Shown here: piece by piece, positions 34,000-43,662 of the stretch
Position numbering within the stretch: position 1 is the stretch's first letter
How the letters are laid out: each line of letters opens with the position of its first letter
Source of the DNA: Rhodobiaceae bacterium
GTDB lineage: Bacteria; Pseudomonadota; Alphaproteobacteria; Rhizobiales; TMED25
Direction: 5' to 3'
DNA: 62,466 nt
Assembly: GCA_002704755.1 (NCBI GenBank)
Contig: PAHC01000011.1
Location: 258,491-320,956, forward strand
Position numbers and translations under genes: made by a program
The notes under the pieces: model-generated
What the model saw: only the letters and a program-made list of their open reading frames with translations
Databases searched by the model: none
Told to the model about the DNA's origin: nothing

Positions 34000-35202
34000 A
34001 TGATAATTTATAAACAAATCAAACAAGTAAATAAATTGTTTATTGCTATAATTATAGCTCTATCAATATTTTTAACTTCAACATCAACGTATGCAAAATA
34101 CCATGAAGAAGACTTAGAATTATTTAAATTATTCCTGCGTGTATTTGGAGAGGTTGAAGATAAATATGTTGAGGAAGTTGATAAAAATGAATTAATGGAC
34201 TCTGCATTAAAAGGGATGTTAAACTCTCTCGATCCATATTCAACATATATGACAGATGATGATTTCCAAGAAATGGAAGTTGATACCCGTGGTTTTTATG
34301 GAGGGCTTGGTCTGGAAGTAACCCTTGATGAGAATGGATTCGTTAGAATCTTGTCTCCAATTGATGATACTCCTGGGGCAAGGTCGGGATTGCAGTCAGG
34401 CGATTACATAACAGGCATTGATGGCGATGATGTGTATGGCATGTCTCTAAATGATGCTGTAGATCGAATGCGCGGTTTGGCTAATACACCTATCACTCTC
34501 ACCATATTTAGAGAAGGGTCAGATGCTCCATTCGATATCAAAATTATAAGAGAAATTATTCAAATAACACCTGTCAAATACAAGGTATTGGATAATAATA
34601 TTGCGTATATCAGAATTTCTACTTTTAGTGAAATTGCAGATAAAAAAATCGTAGATGCTATTCGAAATATAAATCGAGAAACTAATAATAAGACCCGGGG
34701 GTTTGTAGTTGATGTTAGAAATAATCCAGGTGGGCTATTGGATCAAGCGATCAAAGTAACTGATCTTTTCCTTGATAAAGGCGAGATTGTATCTACAAAA
34801 TCTCGGGATCAACTTCGTAAACAGAGATATTTTGCTAAGAAAGGCGATATCATAAATGGAGCAGAACTTATTGTACTAACAAACGGCGGTTCAGCTTCAG
34901 CCTCCGAAATATTTGCAGGTGCAATTGGGGATAATAAAAGAGGAACAGTTGTTGGTACAAAGACTTATGGGAAAGGCTCTGTACAAACAATTATCCCACT
35001 TGGACATGGCGATGGAGCCGTACGCATGACAACAGCAAAATATTACACCCCGAACGACATATCCATAGATAAAATTGGAATTAAACCTACATATCTGATT
35101 GAGATTGATAAGAATAACCCAGATGCTGAAGACGTTCAGTTGATTTATGCTGAAAAACTCATCAATGGGAGGTATAACCGTAGGATGAATATGAATCAAT
35201 GA
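34000..35202 (+). CDS. ctpA: Carboxy-terminal processing protease CtpA (S41 family)
   Basis: A 400-residue periplasmic serine protease. An N-terminal signal segment (about 13-32, ending TYAKYHEE) is followed by a PDZ domain (GGLGLEVTLDENG to GLANTPITLTIF) and the S41 domain, with catalytic Ser in NGGSASASEIFAGA and Lys in GTKTYGKGSVQ. It cleaves C termini of envelope proteins and is likely involved in peptidoglycan enzyme turnover. It overlaps rppH by four bases. Confidence 0.95.
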   Translation: MIIYKQIKQVNKLFIAIIIALSIFLTSTSTYAKYHEEDLELFKLFLRVFGEVEDKYVEEVDKNELMDSALKGMLNSLDPYSTYMTDDDFQEMEVDTRGFYGGLGLEVTLDENGFVRILSPIDDTPGARSGLQSGDYITGIDGDDVYGMSLNDAVDRMRGLANTPITLTIFREGSDAPFDIKIIREIIQITPVKYKVLDNNIAYIRISTFSEIADKKIVDAIRNINRETNNKTRGFVVDVRNNPGGLLDQAIKVTDLFLDKGEIVSTKSRDQLRKQRYFAKKGDIINGAELIVLTNGGSASASEIFAGAIGDNKRGTVVGTKTYGKGSVQTIIPLGHGDGAVRMTTAKYYTPNDISIDKIGIKPTYLIEIDKNNPDAEDVQLIYAEKLINGRYNRRMNMNQ

Positions 35203-35705
35203 AGGATGATGCATTATATAGACCTTGTGTGGGTGCTATGATTATCAACGAAGATAATAAAGTCTGGTTGGGTAAAAGAATAAATATCGTCCATCCCGAA
35301 GCAAATTTATTATGGCAAATGCCACAAGGTGGTATTGATCCTGGGGAATCACCCGAAGAGGCAGTGTACCGTGAGGTCTATGAAGAAACGGGTATAAAGA
35401 ACCTAAAAACAATTTGCATGTCTGACTATTGGTATTATTACGACATACCAAGTGCAATCTATGAAAAAGTTAAAGGCAAATATATTGGACAAAGGCAGAA
35501 ATGGTTCTTACTCTTTCATGATGGTGATGATGACGAGATTAATCTTATTCCTGAAGACAACAACGAGCTACATCAAGAATTTTCAGAGTGGAAATGGGAA
35601 CTTAGAGAGAATATTGTCCATCAAGTGATAAACTTTAAAAGAGAGACATATCTGAAAGTATTAGAAGAATTCAAAGATTATAATATATTTATTAATCAGA
35701 TTTGA
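35199..35705 (+). CDS. rppH: RNA pyrophosphohydrolase RppH
   Basis: A 168-residue Nudix hydrolase that removes 5' pyrophosphate from mRNA and starts decay. YRPCVGAMIIN opens it, and the Nudix box is GGIDPGESPEEAVYREVYEETGI in pattern (G-5x-E-7x-REUxEExGU). WFLLFHDG and the later Glu-rich region match RppH rather than general ADP-ribose hydrolases. It ends the obgE operon and overlaps the convergent atpC by ten bases. Confidence 0.94.
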   Translation: MKDDALYRPCVGAMIINEDNKVWLGKRINIVHPEANLLWQMPQGGIDPGESPEEAVYREVYEETGIKNLKTICMSDYWYYYDIPSAIYEKVKGKYIGQRQKWFLLFHDGDDDEINLIPEDNNELHQEFSEWKWELRENIVHQVINFKRETYLKVLEEFKDYNIFINQI

Positions 35706-36094
35706 CTTTGAACAGCACGAACATTATCGATTTTTAAATTGAATCTATTTTTTCTCTCCAAATTCTCTGTAGAGTCGACTTCTTTTTGAAATGATTCAAT
35801 AATTTCATCTAACTTGTCAGTTGTTATTTGACTTTTCTCAATAACGCTTTGAGCTAAGATCGTTAAATTATTTGAGGCCATGTCTATAAAACCATCAGTA
35901 ACAAAATATATGACTGCCTCGGAAGAAGAGTCTTCATATATGCTAATCAAGCCAGGTTTTAGGGAAGAAATCATAGGTGAATGATCAGCTAAAATTGTAA
36001 ATTCGCCTTCAGATCCAGGAATAATAACTTGCTCAACTTCACTTGAGAGCAATGATTTTTCTGGCGTAACAAATTCTAATTTAAATTTATCCAT
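35696..36094 (-). CDS. atpC: ATP synthase F1 epsilon subunit
   Basis: A 132-residue protein with an N-terminal beta barrel (KLEFVTPEKSLLSSEVEQVIIPGSEGEFTIL in pattern, DHSPMISSLKPG) and a C-terminal helical hairpin. It couples the gamma rotor to regulation of ATP hydrolysis. It is the last gene of atpHAGDC and overlaps the end of rppH. Confidence 0.95.
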   Translation of the reverse strand: MDKFKLEFVTPEKSLLSSEVEQVIIPGSEGEFTILADHSPMISSLKPGLISIYEDSSSEAVIYFVTDGFIDMASNNLTILAQSVIEKSQITTDKLDEIIESFQKEVDSTENLERKNRFNLKIDNVRAVQSQI

Positions 36095-36108
36095 GGTCAG
36101 TCCTGGTA

Positions 36109-37536
36109 CTATGCAGCTTCGCTTTTAAGCTTATTAGCTTTTTCAATAACTTGCTCAATAGTACCACACATATAGAATGCTGCTTCTGGCAGGTCATCGT
36201 GTTTACCTTCACAGACCTCTTTAAAGCCTTTAATTGTATCTTCTAGTGATACAAATACACCTGGACTCCCTGTGAAAACTTCAGCAACATGGAACGGTTG
36301 TGATAAGAATCTTTCAATTTTCCTTGCTCTTGCAACGATTAGTTTATCGTCTTCAGATAGCTCATCCATACCAAGAATTGCGATAATATCTTGTAATGAT
36401 TTGTATCTTTGTAGAATCTCTTGTACTTGTCTAGCGACTTCATAATGTTCTTCGCCAACTATTCTTGGATCGAGAATCCGACTGTTTGAGTCTAAAGGAT
36501 CCACCGCAGGATAAATACCTTTTTCAGCAATCGACCTATTAAGTGTTGTTGTCGCATCCAAGTGAGCAAATGAAGTTGCAGGCGCAGGGTCCGTCAGGTC
36601 ATCAGCTGGCACATAAATCGCCTGCACTGATGTGATTGATCCTTTAGTTGTTGTGGTAATTCTCTCTTGGAGTGCCCCCATGTCCGTTGCAAGTGTTGGC
36701 TGATATCCAACAGCTGACGGAATCCTACCCAATAAAGCTGACACCTCAGAACCAGCTTGGGTAAATCTGAAAATATTATCGACAAAGAATAATACATCTT
36801 GCCCCTCATCTCTAAAATGTTCTGCGAGAGTTAAGCCTGTTAATCCAATTCTAGCTCTAGCTCCTGGAGGTTCATTCATTTGACCAAATACAAGTGCGCA
36901 TTTTGATCCATTTCCACCTCCTTCTTTATTAACACCAGCTTCAATCATTTCATGATAGAGGTCATTACCTTCTCTTGTTCTTTCGCCCACACCAGCAAAG
37001 ACCGAATACCCACCATGTGCTTGGGCGACGTTATTAATTAATTCTTGAATAAGAACAGTTTTACCAACACCAGCACCACCGAAAAGTCCAATTTTTCCAC
37101 CTTTTGAATAAGGAGCTAATAAATCAACAACTTTAATACCTGTTACAAGGATTTCAGTTTCCGTTGATTGTTCAACGTATGGTGGAGCTGAAGCATGAAT
37201 TGGTCTTGATTCCTTAGACTCAACTGCGCCACCATCATCAATTGGCTCACCAACAACATTCATAATACGTCCTAATGTAGCTTCACCAACTGGAACGTTT
37301 ATAGGGCTTCCTGTATCAACAACTGCTTGCCCTCTTACTAAACCTTCTGTTGAATCCATAGCAATTGTTCTAACAATCTTTTCACCTAAATGAGATGCAA
37401 CTTCAAGTATAAGCTTCACACCATTATTGTCTGTTTCAAGCGCATTTAAAATCTCTGGCAAATCTCCCTCGAATTGCACATCAACCACAGCACCCGTAAC
37501 TTGTGTTATTTTTCCATTTGTTTTTGATTTAGCCAT
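36109..37536 (-). CDS. atpD: ATP synthase F1 beta subunit
   Basis: The catalytic subunit, 475 residues. It has the P-loop GGAGVGKTVLIQEL, the GERTREGNDLY catalytic Glu segment, LFFVDNIFRFTQAGSEVSALLGR and the family signature PAVDPLDSNS. It lies between atpG and atpC with short gaps of 17 and 14 bases. Confidence 0.99.
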   Translation of the reverse strand: MAKSKTNGKITQVTGAVVDVQFEGDLPEILNALETDNNGVKLILEVASHLGEKIVRTIAMDSTEGLVRGQAVVDTGSPINVPVGEATLGRIMNVVGEPIDDGGAVESKESRPIHASAPPYVEQSTETEILVTGIKVVDLLAPYSKGGKIGLFGGAGVGKTVLIQELINNVAQAHGGYSVFAGVGERTREGNDLYHEMIEAGVNKEGGGNGSKCALVFGQMNEPPGARARIGLTGLTLAEHFRDEGQDVLFFVDNIFRFTQAGSEVSALLGRIPSAVGYQPTLATDMGALQERITTTTKGSITSVQAIYVPADDLTDPAPATSFAHLDATTTLNRSIAEKGIYPAVDPLDSNSRILDPRIVGEEHYEVARQVQEILQRYKSLQDIIAILGMDELSEDDKLIVARARKIERFLSQPFHVAEVFTGSPGVFVSLEDTIKGFKEVCEGKHDDLPEAAFYMCGTIEQVIEKANKLKSEAA

Positions 37537-37553
37537 TTTTTTTCCCCGTATTA

Positions 37554-38441
37554 TTATAGTGCTTCTGCACCTGATATAATTTCAATTAATTCTTTAGTTA
37601 TTATTGCTTGTCGTGTTCTATTATACTGCAAGGTAAGTTTGTTAATCATCTCACCAGCATTTCTTGTAGCATTATCCATTGCAGACATTCTAGATCCTTG
37701 TTCACTTGCTGCATTTTCAAGTAGCCCTTGAAATATTTGAACCTTCAGGTTTAGAGGTAATAATTCTTCAATTACATCACTTTCTTCTGGCTCGTAATCA
37801 TATATTGAATTATCTGATAATGATGCTTCATCTGAATGTTGTTCAGCTTCAAATGCCAATGGAATTAACTGTTGCACTAGTGGAATTTGAGATATTACAG
37901 ATTTAAAATTTGAGTAGAATAATTTACAAACATCAAACTCACCTTCTTCAAATCTTTTCAAGATATTGCCACCTATTAGCTCAGCTTCATTGAATGATAC
38001 ATTTTTAACTTCTTTGAGACTTATAAAATCAATGATCTTATCACTATGATTCCTTCTTAGTAAATCATACCCCTTTTTACCAACACAAAGAATTTTAACT
38101 TGTTTCCCATTAGATAATAATGTTTTTATTTCCTGGTTTGCTAATTTAACAATATTTGTATTGAAAGCACCACAGAGTCCTCTGTCAGCAGTAGCTACGA
38201 CTAATAAATGTACATTATCAGCTCCATTCCCAATCATCAATTGAGGTGCTGAACCTTCATCCACTGATGAGAGAAGATTACTCATAACATTTGAAATCTT
38301 AGCCACGTATGGGCGGGCACGCTGAGCACTTTCTTGTGCTTTATTCAATTTCGCAGCAGCTACCATTTGCATAGCCCTTGTTATCTTTTGGGTTGCTTTT
38401 ACGCTAACTTGCCTGTTTTTAAGTTCTTTTAAATTTGGCAA
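37554..38441 (-). CDS. atpG: ATP synthase F1 gamma subunit
   Basis: The 295-residue rotor subunit. The N-terminal helix MPNLKELKNRQVSVKATQKITRAMQMV is typical, as is DRGLCGAFNTNI, and the C-terminal coiled helix ends RQAIITKELIEIISGAEAL. It lies four bases after atpA. Confidence 0.98.
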   Translation of the reverse strand: MPNLKELKNRQVSVKATQKITRAMQMVAAAKLNKAQESAQRARPYVAKISNVMSNLLSSVDEGSAPQLMIGNGADNVHLLVVATADRGLCGAFNTNIVKLANQEIKTLLSNGKQVKILCVGKKGYDLLRRNHSDKIIDFISLKEVKNVSFNEAELIGGNILKRFEEGEFDVCKLFYSNFKSVISQIPLVQQLIPLAFEAEQHSDEASLSDNSIYDYEPEESDVIEELLPLNLKVQIFQGLLENAASEQGSRMSAMDNATRNAGEMINKLTLQYNRTRQAIITKELIEIISGAEAL

Positions 38442-38445
38442 TTAA

Positions 38446-39981
38446 TTACTCCGCTGCGAAGGATTTCGTGTAGTTATCAATAATAGTCTTGAGTTTTTCT
38501 TCTGTTTTATCAGAAATTTGTTGCTCTTTTGCAATTGTTTCTAGAATAGCTTTATTAGTTGTATTCATTAACTCAAGTAAGCCTTTTTCGTATGCAGATA
38601 TTCTTTTAACGCTGATACTATCTAAATAGCCATTAACAGCTGCGTATATTGAGCAAACCTGCTCTTCAACCCTAAGTGGACTAAATTGTGATTGTTTCAG
38701 CAATTCGGTTAAACGTTCACCACGTGCAAGCAATCTTTGTGTTGTAGCATCAAGATCTGACCCAAACTGAGCGAATGCTGCCATCTCACGATATTGTGCT
38801 AACTCACCTTTAATCTTCCCTGCAACTTGTTTCATTGCTTTTATTTGAGCTGAGGATCCCACACGGCTAACAGACAGACCCACGTTCACTGCAGGCCTAA
38901 TACCTTGATAGAATAAATCTGTTTCCAGGAATATCTGCCCATCAGTGATCGAGATAACGTTTGTAGGAATAAATGCAGAAACATCATTCGCTTGCGTTTC
39001 AATAACTGGAAGTGCAGTTAGAGAACCCGAACCATTATCTTCATTTAGCTTAGCTGCTCTTTCAAGAAGCCTTGAATGAAGGTAGAATACATCCCCAGGA
39101 TAAGCTTCACGTCCAGGAGGTCTTCTGAGGAGAAGTGACATTTGCCTGTATGCGACTGCTTGTTTCGAAAGATCATCATAAACAATCAATGAATGCATGC
39201 CATTATCTCTGAAATACTCACCCATTGTACAACCTGTGAATGGAGCCAAATATTGTAATGGAGCAGGATCTGATGCAGTAGCAGCAACAACAATTGAGTA
39301 TTCAAGTGCTCCATTATCCTCGAGTATCTTAACAAGCTGAGCTACTGATGACCTTTTTTGTCCGATAGCAACGTACACACAATACAATTTTGCACTTTCA
39401 TCATCTGTTTCATTGACAGACTTTTGATTCAAAATAGTATCAAGGGCGATCGCAGTTTTACCAGTTTGCCTATCTCCAATTATAAGCTCTCTTTGTCCTC
39501 TACCTATCGGTATAAGTGCATCAATAGCTTTAAGACCAGTTTGCATTGGTTCGTGAACAGACTTACGAGGCATAATACCAGGTGCTTTGATATCTACCCT
39601 TCCATTTTGTTTTGCTTTAATCGGACCTTTACCATCAATTGGATTACCGAGAGCATCCACAACTCTTCCCAACAATTCCTTACCAACAGGAACCTCAACA
39701 ATATCGCCGGTTCTTTTAACAACGTCACCTTCATGAATATCTTTGTCATCACCAAATATAACGATACCAACGTTATCCATTTCAAGGTTTAGTGCCATTC
39801 CTTTTACCCCATTGGCAAATTCAACCATTTCACCGGCCTGAACATTATCAAGTCCATACACTCTGGCGATACCATCACCCACTGATAATACTTGTCCAAC
39901 TTCAGATACTTCAGCGTTAGCATCAAAGTTTTTAATTTGCTCCTTTAATATTGCAGAAATTTCTGCAGCTTTTAGATCCAT
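38446..39981 (-). CDS. atpA: ATP synthase F1 alpha subunit
   Basis: The 511-residue non-catalytic nucleotide-binding subunit. GDRQTGKTAIALD is the P-loop, and RPAVNVGLSVSRVGSSAQ the signature with the arginine finger. It overlaps atpH by one base (shared base at 39981). Confidence 0.99.
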   Translation of the reverse strand: MDLKAAEISAILKEQIKNFDANAEVSEVGQVLSVGDGIARVYGLDNVQAGEMVEFANGVKGMALNLEMDNVGIVIFGDDKDIHEGDVVKRTGDIVEVPVGKELLGRVVDALGNPIDGKGPIKAKQNGRVDIKAPGIMPRKSVHEPMQTGLKAIDALIPIGRGQRELIIGDRQTGKTAIALDTILNQKSVNETDDESAKLYCVYVAIGQKRSSVAQLVKILEDNGALEYSIVVAATASDPAPLQYLAPFTGCTMGEYFRDNGMHSLIVYDDLSKQAVAYRQMSLLLRRPPGREAYPGDVFYLHSRLLERAAKLNEDNGSGSLTALPVIETQANDVSAFIPTNVISITDGQIFLETDLFYQGIRPAVNVGLSVSRVGSSAQIKAMKQVAGKIKGELAQYREMAAFAQFGSDLDATTQRLLARGERLTELLKQSQFSPLRVEEQVCSIYAAVNGYLDSISVKRISAYEKGLLELMNTTNKAILETIAKEQQISDKTEEKLKTIIDNYTKSFAAE

Positions 39982-40538
39982 TAGTTTGCACCTTTCATTA
40001 GAATTTTTAGATTATTCAATTTAGTCGAAACAGATGCATCAATCATCTGTGAACCGATTTTAACTTTAATTCCGCCAAGTATATTTGGCTCAATATTTGT
40101 TTCAAGTTGAACTTCTTTACCTGTCATCTTTTTAAGATTATCTCTTATTTGGTTTAATTGATCTTTGGTTAATTCACTGACTGCGGTGACTTCAGCTAAG
40201 ATTTCACCACTATTTTCTTTCAAGATCAGCTCGAATGCATTCACTACAGATATAAGAGTATAAACTCTTCTGTTCCTGATTAGCACGTTTATTAGATTTT
40301 GTACTATTTTAGATGTTTTTTGTTTTTTAAATATAACATCAAAAACCGCTGACTGTTCTTGAGAAGTAAATGTTGGACTAGAGATGAGATTTAACAAATT
40401 TTTGTTATTGATTATTATATCTTTAAGAGAGGTCAAATCATCTGAAACTTGTGAAGCAATACCATCGGTGCTTGCTAGTTCGTATGTTGCTTTTGCATAT
40501 CTTTTAGCCACTTCTGATATGGACGTTTCATGTGACAT
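39981..40538 (-). CDS. atpH: ATP synthase F1 delta subunit
   Basis: A 185-residue stator subunit linking F1 to the b subunits. AKRYAKATYELAS opens it, and the C-terminal LGGIKVKIGSQMIDASVSTKLNNL is the OSCP/delta signature. It is the first gene of the F1 cluster; the Fo genes lie elsewhere, as usual for Alphaproteobacteria. No clear promoter was found in the 164 bases between it and priA. Confidence 0.96.
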   Translation of the reverse strand: MSHETSISEVAKRYAKATYELASTDGIASQVSDDLTSLKDIIINNKNLLNLISSPTFTSQEQSAVFDVIFKKQKTSKIVQNLINVLIRNRRVYTLISVVNAFELILKENSGEILAEVTAVSELTKDQLNQIRDNLKKMTGKEVQLETNIEPNILGGIKVKIGSQMIDASVSTKLNNLKILMKGAN

Positions 40539-40702
40539 TTGAGAAAATTACCCTGTATAAATTCTGTTTGTTATGACGATTCAGTTTAAATTTAAAATAA
40601 TTTATCAGAAAACATATATTCCTTATCACAGCTAAACATTATGTGCAATAAAATCTCTATACATTTCAACAAAAGAGCCAGTTATTTACAAATTTAGAAT
40701 AT

Positions 40703-42865
40703 TTATAGAAAATTGTAGGGATCGACATCAACAACAACCCTAATTTTAGGATTAATTTTTAGTTTTTTTAACCATCTATCGACATAAAATTGAATATGTG
40801 AGTTTTTAGGACTTCTTATTAGAAATCTCATTCTATACTTCTTTCTCAGTTTTGATATTGGAGCCTCAATCGGACCAAAAACATCAATATTTTTAGGTGT
40901 ATTTTTAAGCTCATCTAATCTCCTTACATAATCAAGTAGTAGAGCTTTCTCAGAAGAACTTAGAATGATTGATACCAACCTGGAAAAAGGTGGCATTCCC
41001 GCAATTTTTCTTATAGCTAATTCAGTGTTATAAAAATCTTCTTTTTGGTTGTTTGTTATAGATTGAATCAATGGATGATCTGGCATATGGGTTAGAATTT
41101 TTACCATACTTTCTTGCTTCATTCGCCCAGCTCTTCCAGCCACCTGATTTAATATTTGATACGTTCTCTCTGCAGATCTAATATCAGATAGTTCCAAACC
41201 AAAATCACCATCTAAGACTCCAACATATGTTAAATATGGAAAATTATACCCTTTTGAAACTAACTGAGTGCCAATAATTAAATCAATTTCATTATTTTTT
41301 ATTTTTTCCAAAGCGTTTAGTATATCTGTTGGGTTATTTAGATAATCACTTGAGAATATCATCCTTTTAATTTCAGGGAATATTCTTGCTATTTCCTCAT
41401 CAACCCTCTCAATCCCTCTTCCACTTGGAATTATGGTATCCTGAGAGTGGCAGCTTTTACACTCTTTAATTATTCCCTCTGTATGCCCACATTTATGACA
41501 AATATATTGAGAATTATTTTTATGTAGCACTAACCAAGTATCACAGTTTGGACAATCAACTCTTACACCACACTTGCCGCAAATTGAGAGAGGAGAGTAT
41601 CCTCTTCTATTTAAGAATAATAAAGATTGTTCGCCTCGCACATAGTTGGCTTTTATGTCTTCTACTAATTCGGTAGGCAAGAAAGACTCTTTAACTTTAT
41701 TAGCTTTCCTCATATCAATAAATTTTATAGTTGGAAGCTGTGTTCCATGAAATCTATTTTCTAATGAAGTTCTTTTAAATTTATTTTGCCTAACATTATC
41801 ATATGTTTCAACTGAGGGTGTTGCTGTTGAGAGTATGCAGGCTATATTTAGTTGCTTTGATTTGAGTATTGCCATATCTCTTGCATTATAAATTATGCCC
41901 TCCTCCTGTTTGTAAGATTGATCATGTTCTTCATCAACAATAAGTAGCCCTAACTTTTTGAAAGGGAGGAATAAGCTTGAGCGCGCCCCAATTATTAATT
42001 TTATCTCCTTATTTAACACCCCAAACCAAATACTCCTTCTTTGGTTTTCAGTTAAGCTAGAATTCCACTCAGCAATCTGGTTTTTATATCTTTTCTTTAA
42101 ACTGTGAACAAAGTCGTGAGTAAGTGTTATTTCAGGAAGAAGTATCAGCACCTGATCGCCTTGATATAATATCTCATCAACCGCTGATAGATAAACCTCT
42201 GTTTTTCCAGATCCTGTAATACCATCCAGTAATACCACTTCCTTGTTTTTAATTGAATTAATAAGAACTGTTGATGCTTTTTGTTGTTCTGGATTTAATT
42301 CAATTTTTGTATCTAAATTAATTTTAGTTATATTTTCATGCGCTTCTTCTTCAATTAAGATTTCATTCTTTATCATCCTGGATATGATTGAATTTGATAT
42401 ACCGGTTTTGGCAATTAATGCCCTCTTATCTATAAGATTATTTTGCTTGAATTCTTCTAAAACTATTTTCTGTTTTTCTGTAATTTTGGGTTGATGTTTA
42501 GGATTTATTCTTAAAACATAGCTTTCTCTAGATTTTTTTTGGAAAAATTGTTGTTTGAGTGAGGCTTTTAATACCAATCCCAATGGCATTAAGTAATAGT
42601 CTGAAATCCATTTAATAAAATTTAACGTATTTGTTGGTAAAATATATGATACACCTTCTCCTGCTACTTCGATGATGGGTTTAATTTTAATATTATCTGG
42701 TCTCTTTTCCTCTCTATCAGCCCCCCAGACAACTCCATAAAGCTCCCTTTTGCCAAAAGAAACTTTTACTATAGTTCCTATTTCCAGGTTGTCCTCTGAA
42801 CTGTATGTGAAAGGTCTATCAATATTTACAGGTAACAGAACTGACAAAAATTTAAGTTTATTCAT
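40703..42865 (-). CDS. priA: Primosomal protein N' (replication restart helicase PriA)
   Basis: A 720-residue 3'-5' helicase that reloads the replisome at stalled forks. It has an N-terminal DNA-binding domain, Walker A GITGSGKT (215-222), Walker B with DEEHDQSYKQEEG, and the zinc-binding insertion with eight cysteines from CGKCGVRVDCPNC to CKSCHSQ. GRAGRMKQE is helicase motif VI. Its place upstream of atpHAGDC and divergent from fsa-xerC is a standard alphaproteobacterial arrangement. Confidence 0.97.
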   Translation of the reverse strand: MNKLKFLSVLLPVNIDRPFTYSSEDNLEIGTIVKVSFGKRELYGVVWGADREEKRPDNIKIKPIIEVAGEGVSYILPTNTLNFIKWISDYYLMPLGLVLKASLKQQFFQKKSRESYVLRINPKHQPKITEKQKIVLEEFKQNNLIDKRALIAKTGISNSIISRMIKNEILIEEEAHENITKINLDTKIELNPEQQKASTVLINSIKNKEVVLLDGITGSGKTEVYLSAVDEILYQGDQVLILLPEITLTHDFVHSLKKRYKNQIAEWNSSLTENQRRSIWFGVLNKEIKLIIGARSSLFLPFKKLGLLIVDEEHDQSYKQEEGIIYNARDMAILKSKQLNIACILSTATPSVETYDNVRQNKFKRTSLENRFHGTQLPTIKFIDMRKANKVKESFLPTELVEDIKANYVRGEQSLLFLNRRGYSPLSICGKCGVRVDCPNCDTWLVLHKNNSQYICHKCGHTEGIIKECKSCHSQDTIIPSGRGIERVDEEIARIFPEIKRMIFSSDYLNNPTDILNALEKIKNNEIDLIIGTQLVSKGYNFPYLTYVGVLDGDFGLELSDIRSAERTYQILNQVAGRAGRMKQESMVKILTHMPDHPLIQSITNNQKEDFYNTELAIRKIAGMPPFSRLVSIILSSSEKALLLDYVRRLDELKNTPKNIDVFGPIEAPISKLRKKYRMRFLIRSPKNSHIQFYVDRWLKKLKINPKIRVVVDVDPYNFL

Positions 42866-43001
42866 TTCTTATAATAAATTTTTTTGAATATTTAACTAAG
42901 TGATAATAATTATACCCTACGATAGTAAGTCTAGGTAAATTTGATTTACTTGTCATTTATATATATAGATTCTTCCTATATTTAATATGATTGGAAAAAA
43001 G

Positions 43002-43658
43002 ATGAAATTTTTTATTGATACCGCTGAAATTGATGAAATAGAAGATCTATTAAAAACAAATATGGTTGATGGAGTCACTACGAACCCATCACTAATTGCT
43101 AAATCTGGGAAAGATATAAAAGAGACAATCTCAAAAATTTGTCAATTAATTTCTGGTCCTGTCAGTGCAGAAGTTACAGCTATCACTTCCAGTGAAATGG
43201 TTGAAGAAGGGAAAATTTTACATGCCATAGCTCCCAATGTTGTGGTCAAAATCCCACTAACCTGGGATGGGTTGGAAGCTTGTAATAAATTTTATAATTT
43301 AAAAATCCCAACAAATGTTACGTTATGTTTCTCTGCATCCCAAGCCCTTCTTGCTGCAAAGGCTGGAGCAACCTATATTTCACCATTTATAGGAAGATTG
43401 GATGATTCTGGAATTGAGGGGGTAGAGTTAATTGGTCAAATCAGAAGTATCTACGACAATTATGATAACTTAAATACTCAAATTTTAGCTGCATCCATCA
43501 GAAATACAAATCATATTATTCAAGTTGCAATGTTGGGTGCTGATGTAGCCACAATACCTCCAAAAATTTTAAAAGATTTGATAAAACATCCCCTCACAGA
43601 AATCGGTTTAGAGAATTTTTTAAAGGATTGGGAAACAACAGGACAAAAAATAAGATAA
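43002..43658 (+). CDS. Fructose-6-phosphate aldolase/transaldolase-like protein
   Basis: A 218-residue small transaldolase. MKFFIDTAEIDEIEDLL and DGVTTNPSLIAKSG open the barrel, and VVVKIPLTWDGL holds the Schiff-base lysine. The short form could be either fructose-6-phosphate aldolase or true transaldolase; sequence alone does not settle it. I start at the ATG at 43002 with GGAAAAAAG before it; an ATG at 42987 adds five residues. xerC follows four bases later. Confidence 0.92.
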   Translation: MKFFIDTAEIDEIEDLLKTNMVDGVTTNPSLIAKSGKDIKETISKICQLISGPVSAEVTAITSSEMVEEGKILHAIAPNVVVKIPLTWDGLEACNKFYNLKIPTNVTLCFSASQALLAAKAGATYISPFIGRLDDSGIEGVELIGQIRSIYDNYDNLNTQILAASIRNTNHIIQVAMLGADVATIPPKILKDLIKHPLTEIGLENFLKDWETTGQKIR

Positions 43659-43662
43659 AAGC

